Part shown: positions 15,089-23,632 of the stretch, in pieces
How positions within the stretch are numbered: position 1 is the first letter of the stretch
How the letters are laid out: each line of letters opens with the position of its first letter
From: JBCAWW01 sp039024315
GTDB taxonomy: Bacteria; Bacteroidota; Bacteroidia; J057
Assembly: GCA_039024315.1 (NCBI GenBank)
Contig: JBCCQN010000063.1
Coordinates: 1-38,124, forward strand
Reading direction: 5' to 3'
Length of the DNA stretch: 38,124 nt
Position numbers and translations under genes: made by a program
The notes under the pieces: model-generated
The model's input: the letters and a program-made list of their open reading frames with translations, nothing else
Told to the model about the DNA's origin: nothing
The model's database searches: none

Positions 15089-15877
15089 CTACCAGTCGCT
15101 TCGGCTCCATATTTCGTTCACGCCGAGCATATTTTCCTCGCCGCGACTGGCTTGTTCTTGGAGATGCCATTCGGTGGTCGTGTAGTCGCGGTTAAAGGCT
15201 ACATCGGTACCCACGATGGTAGAATCAGGAGAGAAGAAATGCAGGGTCTCAACGTATCCATCGTTCTGCAAAGCATATTCTCCCCCGCCAGCCGCCACAA
15301 ATTTTCCATTTTTGGCGTTGTATTCGACCCACTGAAAGCGTGTCGCGGAGAGGATTTTGAGTTTTTTATTTTTCTTCGAAAAACGCTTCGTCTTACCTCG
15401 GTCATCGATATAGCTTTCCTGCGCCCAGGTTCCAATCAGATCAGAACCAGTCCCGTCATCAATGCGCTGGTAAACTTCGTTGATATCGCCGCCGTTGATA
15501 TCACCGCTCTGATGCCACTGATCGCCATCTACCTTGGCGTCAAAAGTTAAGGAGCGACCGGCCAAATTGGGGTCGATGGTGTGAAAGGCAATGGTCTCAG
15601 TGTAGCGACCATCAACATAGGTATAAGTTCCGCCACCGGCACTAAAAAATTGTTGAGTTTGAGCGTTATAAAAGGCAAACATAAAATGACTATCAGACAA
15701 TATTTTGACCATTTGGATCTGCAAATCTTCGGCGCTGGTGTTGTCTTTGAGAGTCAATAACCACGCACCACGCAAAGGGGCATCTTTTTTGTCCTCGGCC
15801 GGACTAAGAGGGCTAAAACTAAGGGTAACTAAGGCAAGAGTAAGTAATAGAATGGGTAGTGAATGCGAACGTAACAT
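15089..15877 (-). CDS. Secreted protein with two tandem lipocalin-like domains
   Basis: Starting at ATG 15877 the protein has 262 residues and a signal peptide (MLRSHSLPILLLTLALVTLSFSP). The rest is an internal duplication. Copy 1 (about 32-140) and copy 2 (about 145-262) share, in order, L-[RI]-G-[AT]-W, K-[IK]-L-S-x-[ST]-x-F, YNA-x-[TN]-[QG], AGGG-x-Y, Y-x-ET-[LI]-x-F, WH, and NE-[IV]-[WY]-x-R. The pattern resembles small lipocalin-like (DUF4488-type) beta-barrels, of which one copy is the norm. An in-frame upstream ATG (15952) would place non-hydrophobic sequence before the signal and is rejected. Ligand and role are unknown. Confidence 0.78.
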   Translation of the reverse strand: MLRSHSLPILLLTLALVTLSFSPLSPAEDKKDAPLRGAWLLTLKDNTSAEDLQIQMVKILSDSHFMFAFYNAQTQQFFSAGGGTYTYVDGRYTETIAFHTIDPNLAGRSLTFDAKVDGDQWHQSGDINGGDINEVYQRIDDGTGSDLIGTWAQESYIDDRGKTKRFSKKNKKLKILSATRFQWVEYNAKNGKFVAAGGGEYALQNDGYVETLHFFSPDSTIVGTDVAFNRDYTTTEWHLQEQASRGEENMLGVNEIWSRSDW

Positions 15878-16079
15878 ATTCACAGGGTTTGAGGGTTGAG
15901 TCAAAACGTCGCAATAAAATACAGGTACCAGGGAGGTCCGGGGGCACGTCATCCGCTGGGTTTAGAGAAAAGATTAGTAGTAAAAATCAGGTTGAGGAGG
16001 CGAATGACTTATATAAGAAATTAGTCATTTGTGCGTAAAAAGTCAAATGGCTGAGCTTTAGCAGGTTTGCACAAGCGAT

Positions 16080-16118
16080 GTCCCTTCCTTCCAAACAAAA
16101 TGTCTGGCAGGAAGGGAC
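16080..16118 (-). terminator. Stem-loop downstream of the large T9SS gene
   Basis: GTCCCTTCCT (16080-16089) pairs perfectly with AGGAAGGGAC (16109-16118) around a 19-nt loop, 26 bp beyond the stop of the T9SS gene. No U-tract follows, so it may protect the 3' end rather than terminate. The remainder of spacer 15878-16143 holds nothing I recognise. Confidence 0.45.
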
Positions 16119-16143
16119 CATAAATATCAATTTGATTTAGCTA

Positions 16144-18435
16144 CTATTGGATGGCTAAGCTTCTTAAAACTTTTGGGCTACCCTTCAACTTAATTCCCAC
16201 CGTGTAGTAGCCTTTGGCAAAGGCTTGTAGGTCTATGATTGCTTCCTTGTTTGACAGAGTCTGCCGTGCGATCAGTCTTCCCTGAAGATCATATAGCTGA
16301 AATTCCTCCAGCTCATACCTGCTACTATTAATGGTCAGTTTGTCCTTAGCTGGATTGGGAAAGATGCTAATCTGATGCTCAAACTCTCGTGATATCTCAA
16401 TTACTTGAGAGTAGTTTAAACTCCCATCCATGTCTTCCTGCGCCAATTGGTAATAAAGAGGCCCATTTTGAGATTTTACCTCATCGGTGTATTGATAGGC
16501 TCGGAAACCTTCTTGATTTTCGGGGACTCCTGCGACAAAGCCTATCTCTTGCCAAGCAGACTCTGTAAACCGCATCACACGATAGCCCTTGTTTTGGGAC
16601 TCTGTTGCGGTTTCCCAGCTTAGCTGAACGCTTCCCTCCTGATATGTACCGTTAAAGCTAAGGAGCTCAACCGGCAGAGTGGCACTTGTCGTAAAAGTTT
16701 GCTCACTACCATAGCTAGTCCCTTCCGAATTGGTGGCAAAAGACCTGATGTAATATTGGGTACTAGCGGTCAAACCTGTGATTGATTGAGAATAACTGCC
16801 CAAACCTGAGCCAATGGCTACTTTCGTATCTGCGGTCGTAGGACTCCCAGTCGTATTATATACTACCCCATACTCTGTTACCGAGGCACAGCCATCGTCT
16901 GTAACTTCACCGCCCATGGTGGCGCTATTGTCATCAAAAGTAGTAATGGCCGTTGTACTCAAGGTTGAGGTCGAAAGCGTCTGCGTAGCCCAGCTTAAGC
17001 CATCGATGGCGATGTATTCGTAGGCTCCAGCATTGGAGAGAATCAATTCATCAATGTAGGTCTCACTATAATCTGAGCCACCCTCTGTGGCTAAATTGAT
17101 AAACGTAAACCCATTATTGCCGCTCGTATTGAAGCCACTACTTTTGGTGAAACTAAATTGGGTGACATTATCCTTTTTCCCGGTGATAGTAAGATTGGCC
17201 GTTGCACTTTGCGCATAGTCATCCTCAGCCGACCATACCCAAAATGATTGCACAAATATGTCGGTACCATCAGTAGTCTCAATGGTGATTTCTCCTCCGT
17301 CATTGTTGTCGGCCTCTCCATCATTATCGATGTAACGATCGTCTGCGGAGCTACCGTTCCAGCCATAATTGGCAAAAGTGGTGATATTGGCACTTGGCCC
17401 ACTTAGGGTAAAAGCTTGCCCATTATTGGTAAAACTTGTACCGCTATTGTCTTCAAAGTCTTCCGCAAAATTATTGATCCCGCATTGGATAGGACCATAG
17501 TAAGAACTGGTACTTGCCCTACCGCTACCATTAGCATCCGCTGGCGTTACCTCATAAGTGATAAACTTGTCTGAGTCTGAGGCGGTAAGCGTGTAATTCT
17601 TTGTGTTTGCCCCACTGATGGCGGTTTTGTTGGTACCATTGGCATCATCAGAGCGATACCATTGATGGGTTGAGCCACTTTCTACATCCGTACAATCATC
17701 AAAATCATAAGTAGCAGTTAGCAAACTCCCCTTCGACAATGTTCCCGTTACCATAACTTCTGATACAGTAGGAACCGCATTGTAGATAGACAAGCCAGAA
17801 CTGATTCTGTAAGCAAAAGAGTCAACGGCTAAATAGGACGTACTCCCGACAAGGATAAATTCCAAGCTGATCAAATCTTCCCCATCTAAGGCGGTACCGG
17901 CAAAAGTAATCGGATCATACCCCGTCTCATTGTCTGTCGGTGTTACGGTGGTCGTATAACTCACCGTTCCGCCATTGTGTAGGTAGCCAACAAAGGTTAC
18001 ATCACCTGAGGCATAAGCATTTCCGCCATTGACGGAGGTCCAGCAATCTATACCCGTAACTTGAAATGCCTTAGTACTTTCACATAAGGTGATCGTCCCA
18101 ATGGCGTTACTTTTACTCGTATTGAGTGCAGTTCCAGCCCACTGGTCATCCCCAGTTGTCCCATCTCCTGGACTCGAGTCAACACTCATTAAACCTGTGA
18201 GTTGAAAATCTTCTCCACTTGGCCCGGTGAAGGAAGTGGTTCCGTTTGGATCTCCAGTGAAATTTTCAACATTGACCGTCATGGGGCTAGCGGTCTCCTC
18301 GACAGCTTCTTTCTCCTTGCGAGGAGGATTGGCAAAGCTATAATTGCTTAAGATTAACAAAGAGACAATGACAAGACTGATCGGTAATTTCTCAATAACA
18401 AAAGCAAGTAATTCCTTTTGAAATGCAGATTTCAT
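16144..18435 (-). CDS. Large multidomain T9SS cargo protein with type A sorting domain
   Basis: A 763-residue secreted protein. After an N-terminal hydrophobic signal (about 17-36) come two related jelly-roll-like modules (about 55-222 and 320-485, both about a field of Gly/Asp/Thr-rich strands), separated by an Ig-like module with HQWYRSDD and ITYEVTPAD (about 225-315). An FN3-like module follows (EYGVVYNTTGSPTT, GLTASTQYYIRSFATN; about 495-585), then the LPVELLSFNGTY domain that often precedes the sorting signal (from 587), and finally the type A sorting domain (ISIFPNPAKDKLTINSS, LYDLQGRLIARQ; from about 690). No catalytic motif is visible; an adhesin or matrix role is likely. Asp-rich segments such as DNDGEADNND could bind calcium. 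It is a single leftward gene. Confidence 0.87.
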   Translation of the reverse strand: MKSAFQKELLAFVIEKLPISLVIVSLLILSNYSFANPPRKEKEAVEETASPMTVNVENFTGDPNGTTSFTGPSGEDFQLTGLMSVDSSPGDGTTGDDQWAGTALNTSKSNAIGTITLCESTKAFQVTGIDCWTSVNGGNAYASGDVTFVGYLHNGGTVSYTTTVTPTDNETGYDPITFAGTALDGEDLISLEFILVGSTSYLAVDSFAYRISSGLSIYNAVPTVSEVMVTGTLSKGSLLTATYDFDDCTDVESGSTHQWYRSDDANGTNKTAISGANTKNYTLTASDSDKFITYEVTPADANGSGRASTSSYYGPIQCGINNFAEDFEDNSGTSFTNNGQAFTLSGPSANITTFANYGWNGSSADDRYIDNDGEADNNDGGEITIETTDGTDIFVQSFWVWSAEDDYAQSATANLTITGKKDNVTQFSFTKSSGFNTSGNNGFTFINLATEGGSDYSETYIDELILSNAGAYEYIAIDGLSWATQTLSTSTLSTTAITTFDDNSATMGGEVTDDGCASVTEYGVVYNTTGSPTTADTKVAIGSGLGSYSQSITGLTASTQYYIRSFATNSEGTSYGSEQTFTTSATLPVELLSFNGTYQEGSVQLSWETATESQNKGYRVMRFTESAWQEIGFVAGVPENQEGFRAYQYTDEVKSQNGPLYYQLAQEDMDGSLNYSQVIEISREFEHQISIFPNPAKDKLTINSSRYELEEFQLYDLQGRLIARQTLSNKEAIIDLQAFAKGYYTVGIKLKGSPKVLRSLAIQ

Positions 18436-18612
18436 TTAGCTGTAAAAAATGATTTATAGTTTCAGATATTGTCCTGTTGATAATATTCAATTATCAAATA
18501 AATATTAACAACAAAAAGGCAAATGATAGAGGGGTATGACCTCGTGGCCTATTCGCAATTTTTACAGTTTGGGGGACAAAAAGTGTGTAACAAAATCACT
18601 TGGCTGGGGAGG

Positions 18613-19620
18613 CTAAGGCAATAAAGAAAGGGCAAATAATTTCTTTTTCAACGCTTTTTGCCCTTCCCACCAGTGAAACTTAATGGGGATATAATGCCAA
18701 GGATTTCCTGATACTCGTCCCTTTAATCGACAATAATCCTTCTCAGTCGTCAATAATATTGCTTGCTCTGGGCAAAGATCTTGTAAGTCTCGAAGGTCTC
18801 TTTCGCGATAATTGTAGTGATCTCTAAATCCTTTTTCTGCGAGGACAATTGCCCCCATCGCTCGAATTTGCTGGACAAAATACTCATGATTACCAATGCC
18901 GGAAAAGACCACCACTTTTTGTCCTTTGAGTTGACTGATATTTTGGACTACGGCTTCGCCGAACGCTTGTACTCCCTGCATCTGTGGTTGACAAAAAGCG
19001 ATTGGCTGTTTGAAGGCAGATAAGGCTTTTTTGATTTCCTCAATTTGAGTTTGCGTTGAAACGCGGTTGATGACCAGCATATCGGCGCGTCTTAGACCTT
19101 GGATGGGCTCCCGCAGGCGCCCCTGCGGCAATACTGCATCTTGGGTGGGAAGTCGTTGAGCATCGATCATCACTAAGTCCAACGTTCTAGCAACTTTTCG
19201 ATGTTGAAAAGCATCATCCAATACTAAGATTTCGACTGAGCGTTCGGCGAGGAGCCGTACAATACCAAACGCTCTATCCTCGCAAACGACGACGGGTATA
19301 TCAGGAAACTTCATGGCTACCTGTAAGGCTTCATCTCCTACGCTCTGTACGGTATCATGCACAAGATCCACCAAGCGATAGCCTTTGGTTTTACGGCCAT
19401 AACCACGACTAAGATAAGCTACTTTACGCCCTTTCGCGCTTAACTCAGCCAGGATATACTCCGCCATAGGCGTCTTGCCGGTCCCCCCAACGGATAGGTT
19501 ACCTACTGAGATAATGGGGATAGGAGCCTGGTAAATTTTCTTCTTCCCTTGATCATAGGCATGATTGCGCCAAGACATAATGCCTCCATAGAGTCGCGCA
19601 AGAGGAGCTAATAATTTCAA
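18613..19620 (-). CDS. lpxK: Tetraacyldisaccharide 4'-kinase
   Basis: A 335-residue inner-membrane-associated kinase that phosphorylates the 4' position of the lipid A disaccharide. The Walker A loop is in ISVGNLSVGGTGKTPMAE (about 36-53), followed by the family blocks YLSRGYGRKTKGY, VGDEALQVA, ILVLDDAFQH and, near the end, LLTTEKDYCRL. The N-terminus MKLLAPLARLYGGIMSWRN is family-like only if translation starts at TTG 19620; the next ATG would cut off the first 14 residues. It begins 24 nt after the PAS-like gene and is the last gene of the cluster that carries the small GTPase, so lipid A synthesis may be co-transcribed with that switch. Confidence 0.95.
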   Translation of the reverse strand: MKLLAPLARLYGGIMSWRNHAYDQGKKKIYQAPIPIISVGNLSVGGTGKTPMAEYILAELSAKGRKVAYLSRGYGRKTKGYRLVDLVHDTVQSVGDEALQVAMKFPDIPVVVCEDRAFGIVRLLAERSVEILVLDDAFQHRKVARTLDLVMIDAQRLPTQDAVLPQGRLREPIQGLRRADMLVINRVSTQTQIEEIKKALSAFKQPIAFCQPQMQGVQAFGEAVVQNISQLKGQKVVVFSGIGNHEYFVQQIRAMGAIVLAEKGFRDHYNYRERDLRDLQDLCPEQAILLTTEKDYCRLKGRVSGNPWHYIPIKFHWWEGQKALKKKLFALSLLP

Positions 19621-19644
19621 GGTTTAAAGAGATCAGGGATTGAA

Positions 19645-20076
19645 TTAGGTATCAAGGGCAGAGCTCACTTTGATGGAGCGTCCGGTCTCACGATATTCTT
19701 TTTCGAGCAAGAGCATATTACGCTCCTGTTGAATGCGCCGAAAATAGCGGTAGATACGAGTTTGATCAATCAGCAACCAAACGATTTGCTCTGGATACTC
19801 AGGATGAATAGAAAACTCAAAATCGAAGATGCCTTTAAGTTCTGGGAGCGAAAGCTCTACCGCGGGTAGCCGAAAGGGGACTTCCAAATCTTCTAGTTGA
19901 TGAAGGGCGGGTCTAACGCTTTCCAATACTGGCCACTGATCAAATACATTTTGATTAGGCAGCTGCTTTAGATCAATCATAGAATTACAAGAGTCCAAGA
20001 GCTTGCCTTCTAGATCAAAAATAATGATCTGATGGTATCGATTGAGGAGTTGGTATTTATGTTCCTTGAGACTCAT
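19645..20076 (-). CDS. PAS-like small protein of GTPase cluster
   Basis: A 143-residue cytosolic protein. The order of elements (IIIFDLEGKLLDSCNSM, then FDFEFSIHPEYPEQIVWLLIDQT, then the long helix RIYRYFRRIQQERNMLLLEKEYRE) has the shape of a PAS domain ending in the signalling helix that normally leads into a kinase or cyclase, but here no effector follows and the protein simply ends. Its first codons overlap the 3' end of the small GTPase gene by 20 bp, which implies translational coupling. I infer that it works with the GTPase, as partner or regulator. Alternative: a stand-alone sensor of unrelated function. Confidence 0.6.
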   Translation of the reverse strand: MSLKEHKYQLLNRYHQIIIFDLEGKLLDSCNSMIDLKQLPNQNVFDQWPVLESVRPALHQLEDLEVPFRLPAVELSLPELKGIFDFEFSIHPEYPEQIVWLLIDQTRIYRYFRRIQQERNMLLLEKEYRETGRSIKVSSALDT

Positions 20077-20578
20077 GCTGATGTATCAGTTTACGAGCAA
20101 GCTGCAAGAATAGTTCTTCCACATTTTCGCCGGTCTTCGCACTCGTCAATTCATCCGGTTGGATGTTGAAGTCTTCCAAAATTATTTTGAGCTCTTCTTC
20201 ATTGAGCAAGTCACGCTTGTTACCAGCTAGCAGTGCTTCCGCTTCGGGCAAAATGCCTTTTAGCAGCAAAGTTTGCGACCGCAAATTTTCATAAGTTGAC
20301 GGTCGAGTAAGGTCAACTACATATATATAGCCACTACAGCCATTGAGGTAGTAGTGAGGGATATTGGCTAGATTTTCTTGGCCGGCAATATCCCATATCA
20401 CGAGGTCGATATTGTAACCATCAACCGAGATTGTTTTCTTATCAACTTTTAACCCAATAGTGGTTAGATACCCCTCCGGAAATTTATTTTCTACAAAACG
20501 ACTGATCAGCGATGTCTTCCCTACGGCATGGTTTCCTAGTAGGGCAATTTTTTTACTGATCCACTTGGTTGAATCCAT
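20057..20578 (-). CDS. Rab/Ras-like small GTPase (prokaryotic Rup type)
   Basis: A 173-residue GTPase with every Ras-superfamily motif: G1 GNHAVGKT (15-22), a switch I containing YLTTIGLKVDKK (37-48, Thr40 the probable Mg ligand and TIG as in Rab proteins), G3 WDIAGQE (62-68, with the catalytic Gln), G4 NKRD (120-123) and G5 TSAK (145-148). It resembles eukaryotic Rab more than typical MglA, whose G3 lacks this Gln arrangement. No lipidation Cys is present at the C-terminus. ATG at 20578 is chosen because it gives a normal start (MDSTKWISKKIALLGN); a longer frame from 20719 would run deep into the upstream gene. It overlaps the upstream sensor gene by 26 bp and the downstream gene by 20 bp. 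Partners probably are the flanking products. Confidence 0.88.
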   Translation of the reverse strand: MDSTKWISKKIALLGNHAVGKTSLISRFVENKFPEGYLTTIGLKVDKKTISVDGYNIDLVIWDIAGQENLANIPHYYLNGCSGYIYVVDLTRPSTYENLRSQTLLLKGILPEAEALLAGNKRDLLNEEELKIILEDFNIQPDELTSAKTGENVEELFLQLARKLIHQHESQGT

Positions 20579-21401
20579 CAAAGTGTGTTTTAATTTTTCC
20601 TGCCAACTCTTCTTGATCTGCTCGGTTGCGGATCTCATCTGCACGTACAGGAAATAATTCCATAAAATCAAATATATGCTTGCGCAAAAGAGAACGATAA
20701 TTGGCATTTTGCTCCCCATCGACTACTACGGCTACCGTAATCGTCTCTAAATGGTGCAGTAAAAAGGTGTGGCGATCATACTCCAAAATCTCCAGCTCTT
20801 CGGAAGCGGTCTCTAAGGCATGCTCCACAAAATCTTGCAGTCCTTTGAGCATACCTGCCACCATATCAGGGTGAGTGATATCATTGAAGGAGTGATGCCC
20901 CAAGAGCATGCCCGAATTTTTGTTGATAAAAAAGACCTCCTGAATCTTGGCCGAAGATGCTTGTTGGATCAGTAGCTCTTGGTAAGAGACGCCACTCCAA
21001 AAAGCTTTCCAGCGCAGCTTGAGGGTTTTTTTGGAAAAAGGATCACTCAGGCGGGAGTCCAGTTGCTGACTGATACGCTGGATCTCAGAGCGGAGATACT
21101 TATTGATAAGCTTACCGATGATCGGATAAAGGGCATCGATGATCTCGGCTTGCGAATCTCTTATCTGAATTTTGATCGCCTCGCCCAAATAACGGCCAAA
21201 TAAATGCGGAAAATTATCTCTGAGATATTCTACATTTTTTTGAAAATGCGGACTAAGATGGTCGGCAAATTCTTCCTCTTCGAGTACGATTTTACGCAGC
21301 GTATGCACGTCTTTTTCCAGCAGTGTTTGGGCTCGCAGTTCTTCCTCGAACAACAAGTCACGCAACTGATCCAGACGAGCTTCGCTACTTTCTTTAATCA
21401 T
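20553..21401 (-). CDS. Roadblock/longin-like sensor protein upstream of small GTPase
   Basis: A 282-residue cytosolic protein. The first 140 residues are charged and helical (probable coiled coil; LDQLRDLLFEEELRAQTLLEKDVHTLRKIV is the start), followed at about 148-245 by IQEVFFINKNSGMLLGHHS, MVAGMLKGLQDFVEHAL, LEILEYDRHTFLLHHLETI and VAVVVDG, an order of strands and helices like the longin/roadblock folds that act as partners of small GTPases. The last 35 residues are charged. It is the first gene of the leftward cluster and overlaps the GTPase gene. I infer a GTPase regulator (GAP, exchange factor or scaffold); the fold assignment is by eye and tentative. Confidence 0.62.
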   Translation of the reverse strand: MIKESSEARLDQLRDLLFEEELRAQTLLEKDVHTLRKIVLEEEEFADHLSPHFQKNVEYLRDNFPHLFGRYLGEAIKIQIRDSQAEIIDALYPIIGKLINKYLRSEIQRISQQLDSRLSDPFSKKTLKLRWKAFWSGVSYQELLIQQASSAKIQEVFFINKNSGMLLGHHSFNDITHPDMVAGMLKGLQDFVEHALETASEELEILEYDRHTFLLHHLETITVAVVVDGEQNANYRSLLRKHIFDFMELFPVRADEIRNRADQEELAGKIKTHFDGFNQVDQ

Positions 21402-21536
21402 AAGCCCCCAAAAGGTTGAAACCTAGCAACTTCTTTGATAATTTTGCCTCAATTTTGATGGATGGTATCTCCATCAGTCAATAGTCGAATATAGCAAAAA
21501 CTTCACAGTAACGCGTTTTTAGTCAAATAACTACAT

Positions 21537-23369
21537 ATGGAAAGAGGTAATATTTCGGTCAGTACGGAAAACATTTTTCCGATCATCAAGAAATCGCTTT
21601 ATTCAGACCAAGAGATTTTTCTTCGTGAGTTGGTTGCGAATGCAGTAGATGCTTGTCAGAAGTTACGCCACCTTTCTACCCGTGGGGTATTTGAAGGGGA
21701 GCTTGGCGAACTCGGTATCTCAGTGGCCTTAGACAAAGAGGCTCGTACCATCACCGTCTCAGACAACGGTCTCGGTATGACAGAAGAGGAGGTAAAGAAG
21801 TACCTCAATCAAGTGGCCTTCTCAGGTGCAGAAGAGTTTCTCAAAAACTTTCAAGATGCTGACAAAGCAGAAGACATCATCGGTAAGTTTGGTTTGGGCT
21901 TTTACTCTGCCTTCATGGTTGCCGAAACCGTTGAGGTAGTGACCCAATCTTATCAGGAGGCCCCGGCAGTACGTTGGACTTGTACCGGCTCCACCGAGTA
22001 CAGCATCGAAGCAGCAACTCGCGAAGCTCGAGGCACCGATATCATCCTACACGTAGCCGAGGATGAGGATGAGTTTCTCGAAGAGGCGCGCATCAAAGCC
22101 ATTCTTGATAAGTACTGTAAATTCCTGCCGATCGCCATCAAGTTTAAAGATGAGCAGATCAACAATCCCAATCCTATCTGGAAAAAGCCGCCTAGCGAGC
22201 TGACTGATGAGGATTATCAAGGCTTTTTCAAAGAACTCTACCCCTTTGCCGAAGAGCCATTGTTTTGGATTCACCTTAATGTCGATTTTCCTTTCAACCT
22301 GACGGGGATACTCTTCTTCCCGAAGATTCGCCAAGATATCGACCCGCGTCGCAATCAGATCCAACTTTACTCTCGTCAGGTCTTTATCACCGACGAGGTA
22401 CAGGAGATTGTGCCGGAGTATTTGATGTTGTTGCAAGGGGTGATTGATTCACCCGATATCCCGCTCAACGTTTCTCGTTCGTATCTACAGAGCGATTCAA
22501 ACGTGCGTAAGATCAGCAACTATATTACCCGAAAAGTAGCGGATAAACTCAACGAAATTTTCCGCGATGACCGTGAGAGCTTTGAGGAGAAGTGGCGTGA
22601 TATTTCGGTCTTTGTCAAATACGGCATGATGACCGACGATAAATTTTATGAAAAGGCAGAGAAGTTTTGCTTACTGGAAAATGTCGCCGGAAACCTCTTC
22701 ACTCTCGAAGATTACAAAGATAAAATTAAAGAGGCCCAAACTGACAAAGACGAAAAATTAGTCCATCTCTACACCAGCGATAAAGAGCAGCAAGATATCT
22801 ACGTGAGAGCAGCAGAAGCAGGCAATTACGATGTCTTGCATATGAACGGAGTGCTTGATCCTCACTTTATCGGTCTTTTGGAGCGCAAGCAAACGGATAC
22901 TCGTTGGGCTCGGGTAGACTCTGATACGCTCGACAAACTGATCCCTAAAGCAGAAGGGGAAGAAGCCGATACAGCCGCAGAAGGAGAAGATCTTCTCAAC
23001 GAAAATCAGCTCAACAAAATCAAAGAAACCTTTGAAAAAGCGGCTGATCATCCCGGTTTGACGGTTGTCATGGCGGATCTTGGTGCAGCCCAATTACCGA
23101 TCACCATTACACGGCCGGAGTTTATGCGTCGCATGAAGGATATGAGCGCCGTAGGCGGTGGCAGTCCGTTCGGCGGAGCCGACATGCCCGATATGCTCAA
23201 CCTAGTAGTCAACCAAGCGCATCCAGTAGTAAAACGCATGGCTAAGGCACGTACGGCCGACCGCATGGCGCGTCAATTGGTTGATTTAGCATTGCTCTCG
23301 CAAAATTTATTGCAGGGTAAGGCTTTGACCGATTTCATCGAACGCTCAGTCGATATTCTGCGCAAGTAA
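21537..23369 (+). CDS. htpG: Hsp90-family molecular chaperone HtpG
   Basis: A 610-residue ATP-dependent cytosolic chaperone. The GHKL ATPase site is complete: IFLRELVANAVDA (about 27-39, with the catalytic Glu), SDNGLGMT (about 75-82), and GKFGLGFYSAFMV (about 117-129). The middle domain includes IRQDIDPRRNQIQLYSRQVFI, and the C-terminal dimerisation part is shorter than in eukaryotic Hsp90 with no MEEVD. Single gene with its own strong terminator, divergent from the GTPase cluster. Confidence 0.97.
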   Translation: MERGNISVSTENIFPIIKKSLYSDQEIFLRELVANAVDACQKLRHLSTRGVFEGELGELGISVALDKEARTITVSDNGLGMTEEEVKKYLNQVAFSGAEEFLKNFQDADKAEDIIGKFGLGFYSAFMVAETVEVVTQSYQEAPAVRWTCTGSTEYSIEAATREARGTDIILHVAEDEDEFLEEARIKAILDKYCKFLPIAIKFKDEQINNPNPIWKKPPSELTDEDYQGFFKELYPFAEEPLFWIHLNVDFPFNLTGILFFPKIRQDIDPRRNQIQLYSRQVFITDEVQEIVPEYLMLLQGVIDSPDIPLNVSRSYLQSDSNVRKISNYITRKVADKLNEIFRDDRESFEEKWRDISVFVKYGMMTDDKFYEKAEKFCLLENVAGNLFTLEDYKDKIKEAQTDKDEKLVHLYTSDKEQQDIYVRAAEAGNYDVLHMNGVLDPHFIGLLERKQTDTRWARVDSDTLDKLIPKAEGEEADTAAEGEDLLNENQLNKIKETFEKAADHPGLTVVMADLGAAQLPITITRPEFMRRMKDMSAVGGGSPFGGADMPDMLNLVVNQAHPVVKRMAKARTADRMARQLVDLALLSQNLLQGKALTDFIERSVDILRK

Positions 23370-23392
23370 GTAGAGATAGCAAAAACTTAAGT

Positions 23393-23427
23393 AAAGGGTT
23401 CAGCAGTTTTGCTTGAACCCTTTTTTT
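23393..23427 (+). terminator. Terminator of htpG
   Basis: AAAGGGTTCA pairs perfectly with TGAACCCTTT around an 11-nt loop and the U-tract runs to 23427. It lies 23 bp after the htpG stop. Confidence 0.92.
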
Positions 23428-23483
23428 ATCAGCGGTTGGGAGATGTTATGAGTCTATTGGATAATAGATATTTTATTGGTTTT

Positions 23484-23600
23484 CTGCTTTGCAGAACGCT
23501 TAATCTCGCTTTGAAGGCTTCATTCTTCCCCCTCAATCCCCCAATTTGTAAAACCATTTGGGAGTAATGGGAGGAAAAGAATAAGCGTTCTGCGCAGCAG
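23484..23600. mobile_element. MITE-like unit with terminal copies of the dispersed element
   Basis: The left end is CTGCTTTGCAGAACGCTT (23484-23501) and the right end AAGCGTTCTGCGCAGCAG (23583-23600): 17 of 18 bases pair as terminal inverted repeats around 117 bp in all. The interior is itself partly self-complementary (ATTCTT...CCCCCAA against TTTGGGAG...AAGAAT), so the whole unit can fold as one long hairpin. No coding sequence. It lies between htpG and the thioredoxin-like lipoprotein gene. Confidence 0.65.
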
Positions 23601-23632
23601 TAATACCAGCCCAAACACGCTAAAAACTGAAA

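Noticed and set aside
15050..15550. 166-codon open frame on the plus strand
   Set aside because: It is antisense to the duplicated-domain secreted protein, which has a signal peptide and clear internal homology; the antisense product has no recognisable pattern.
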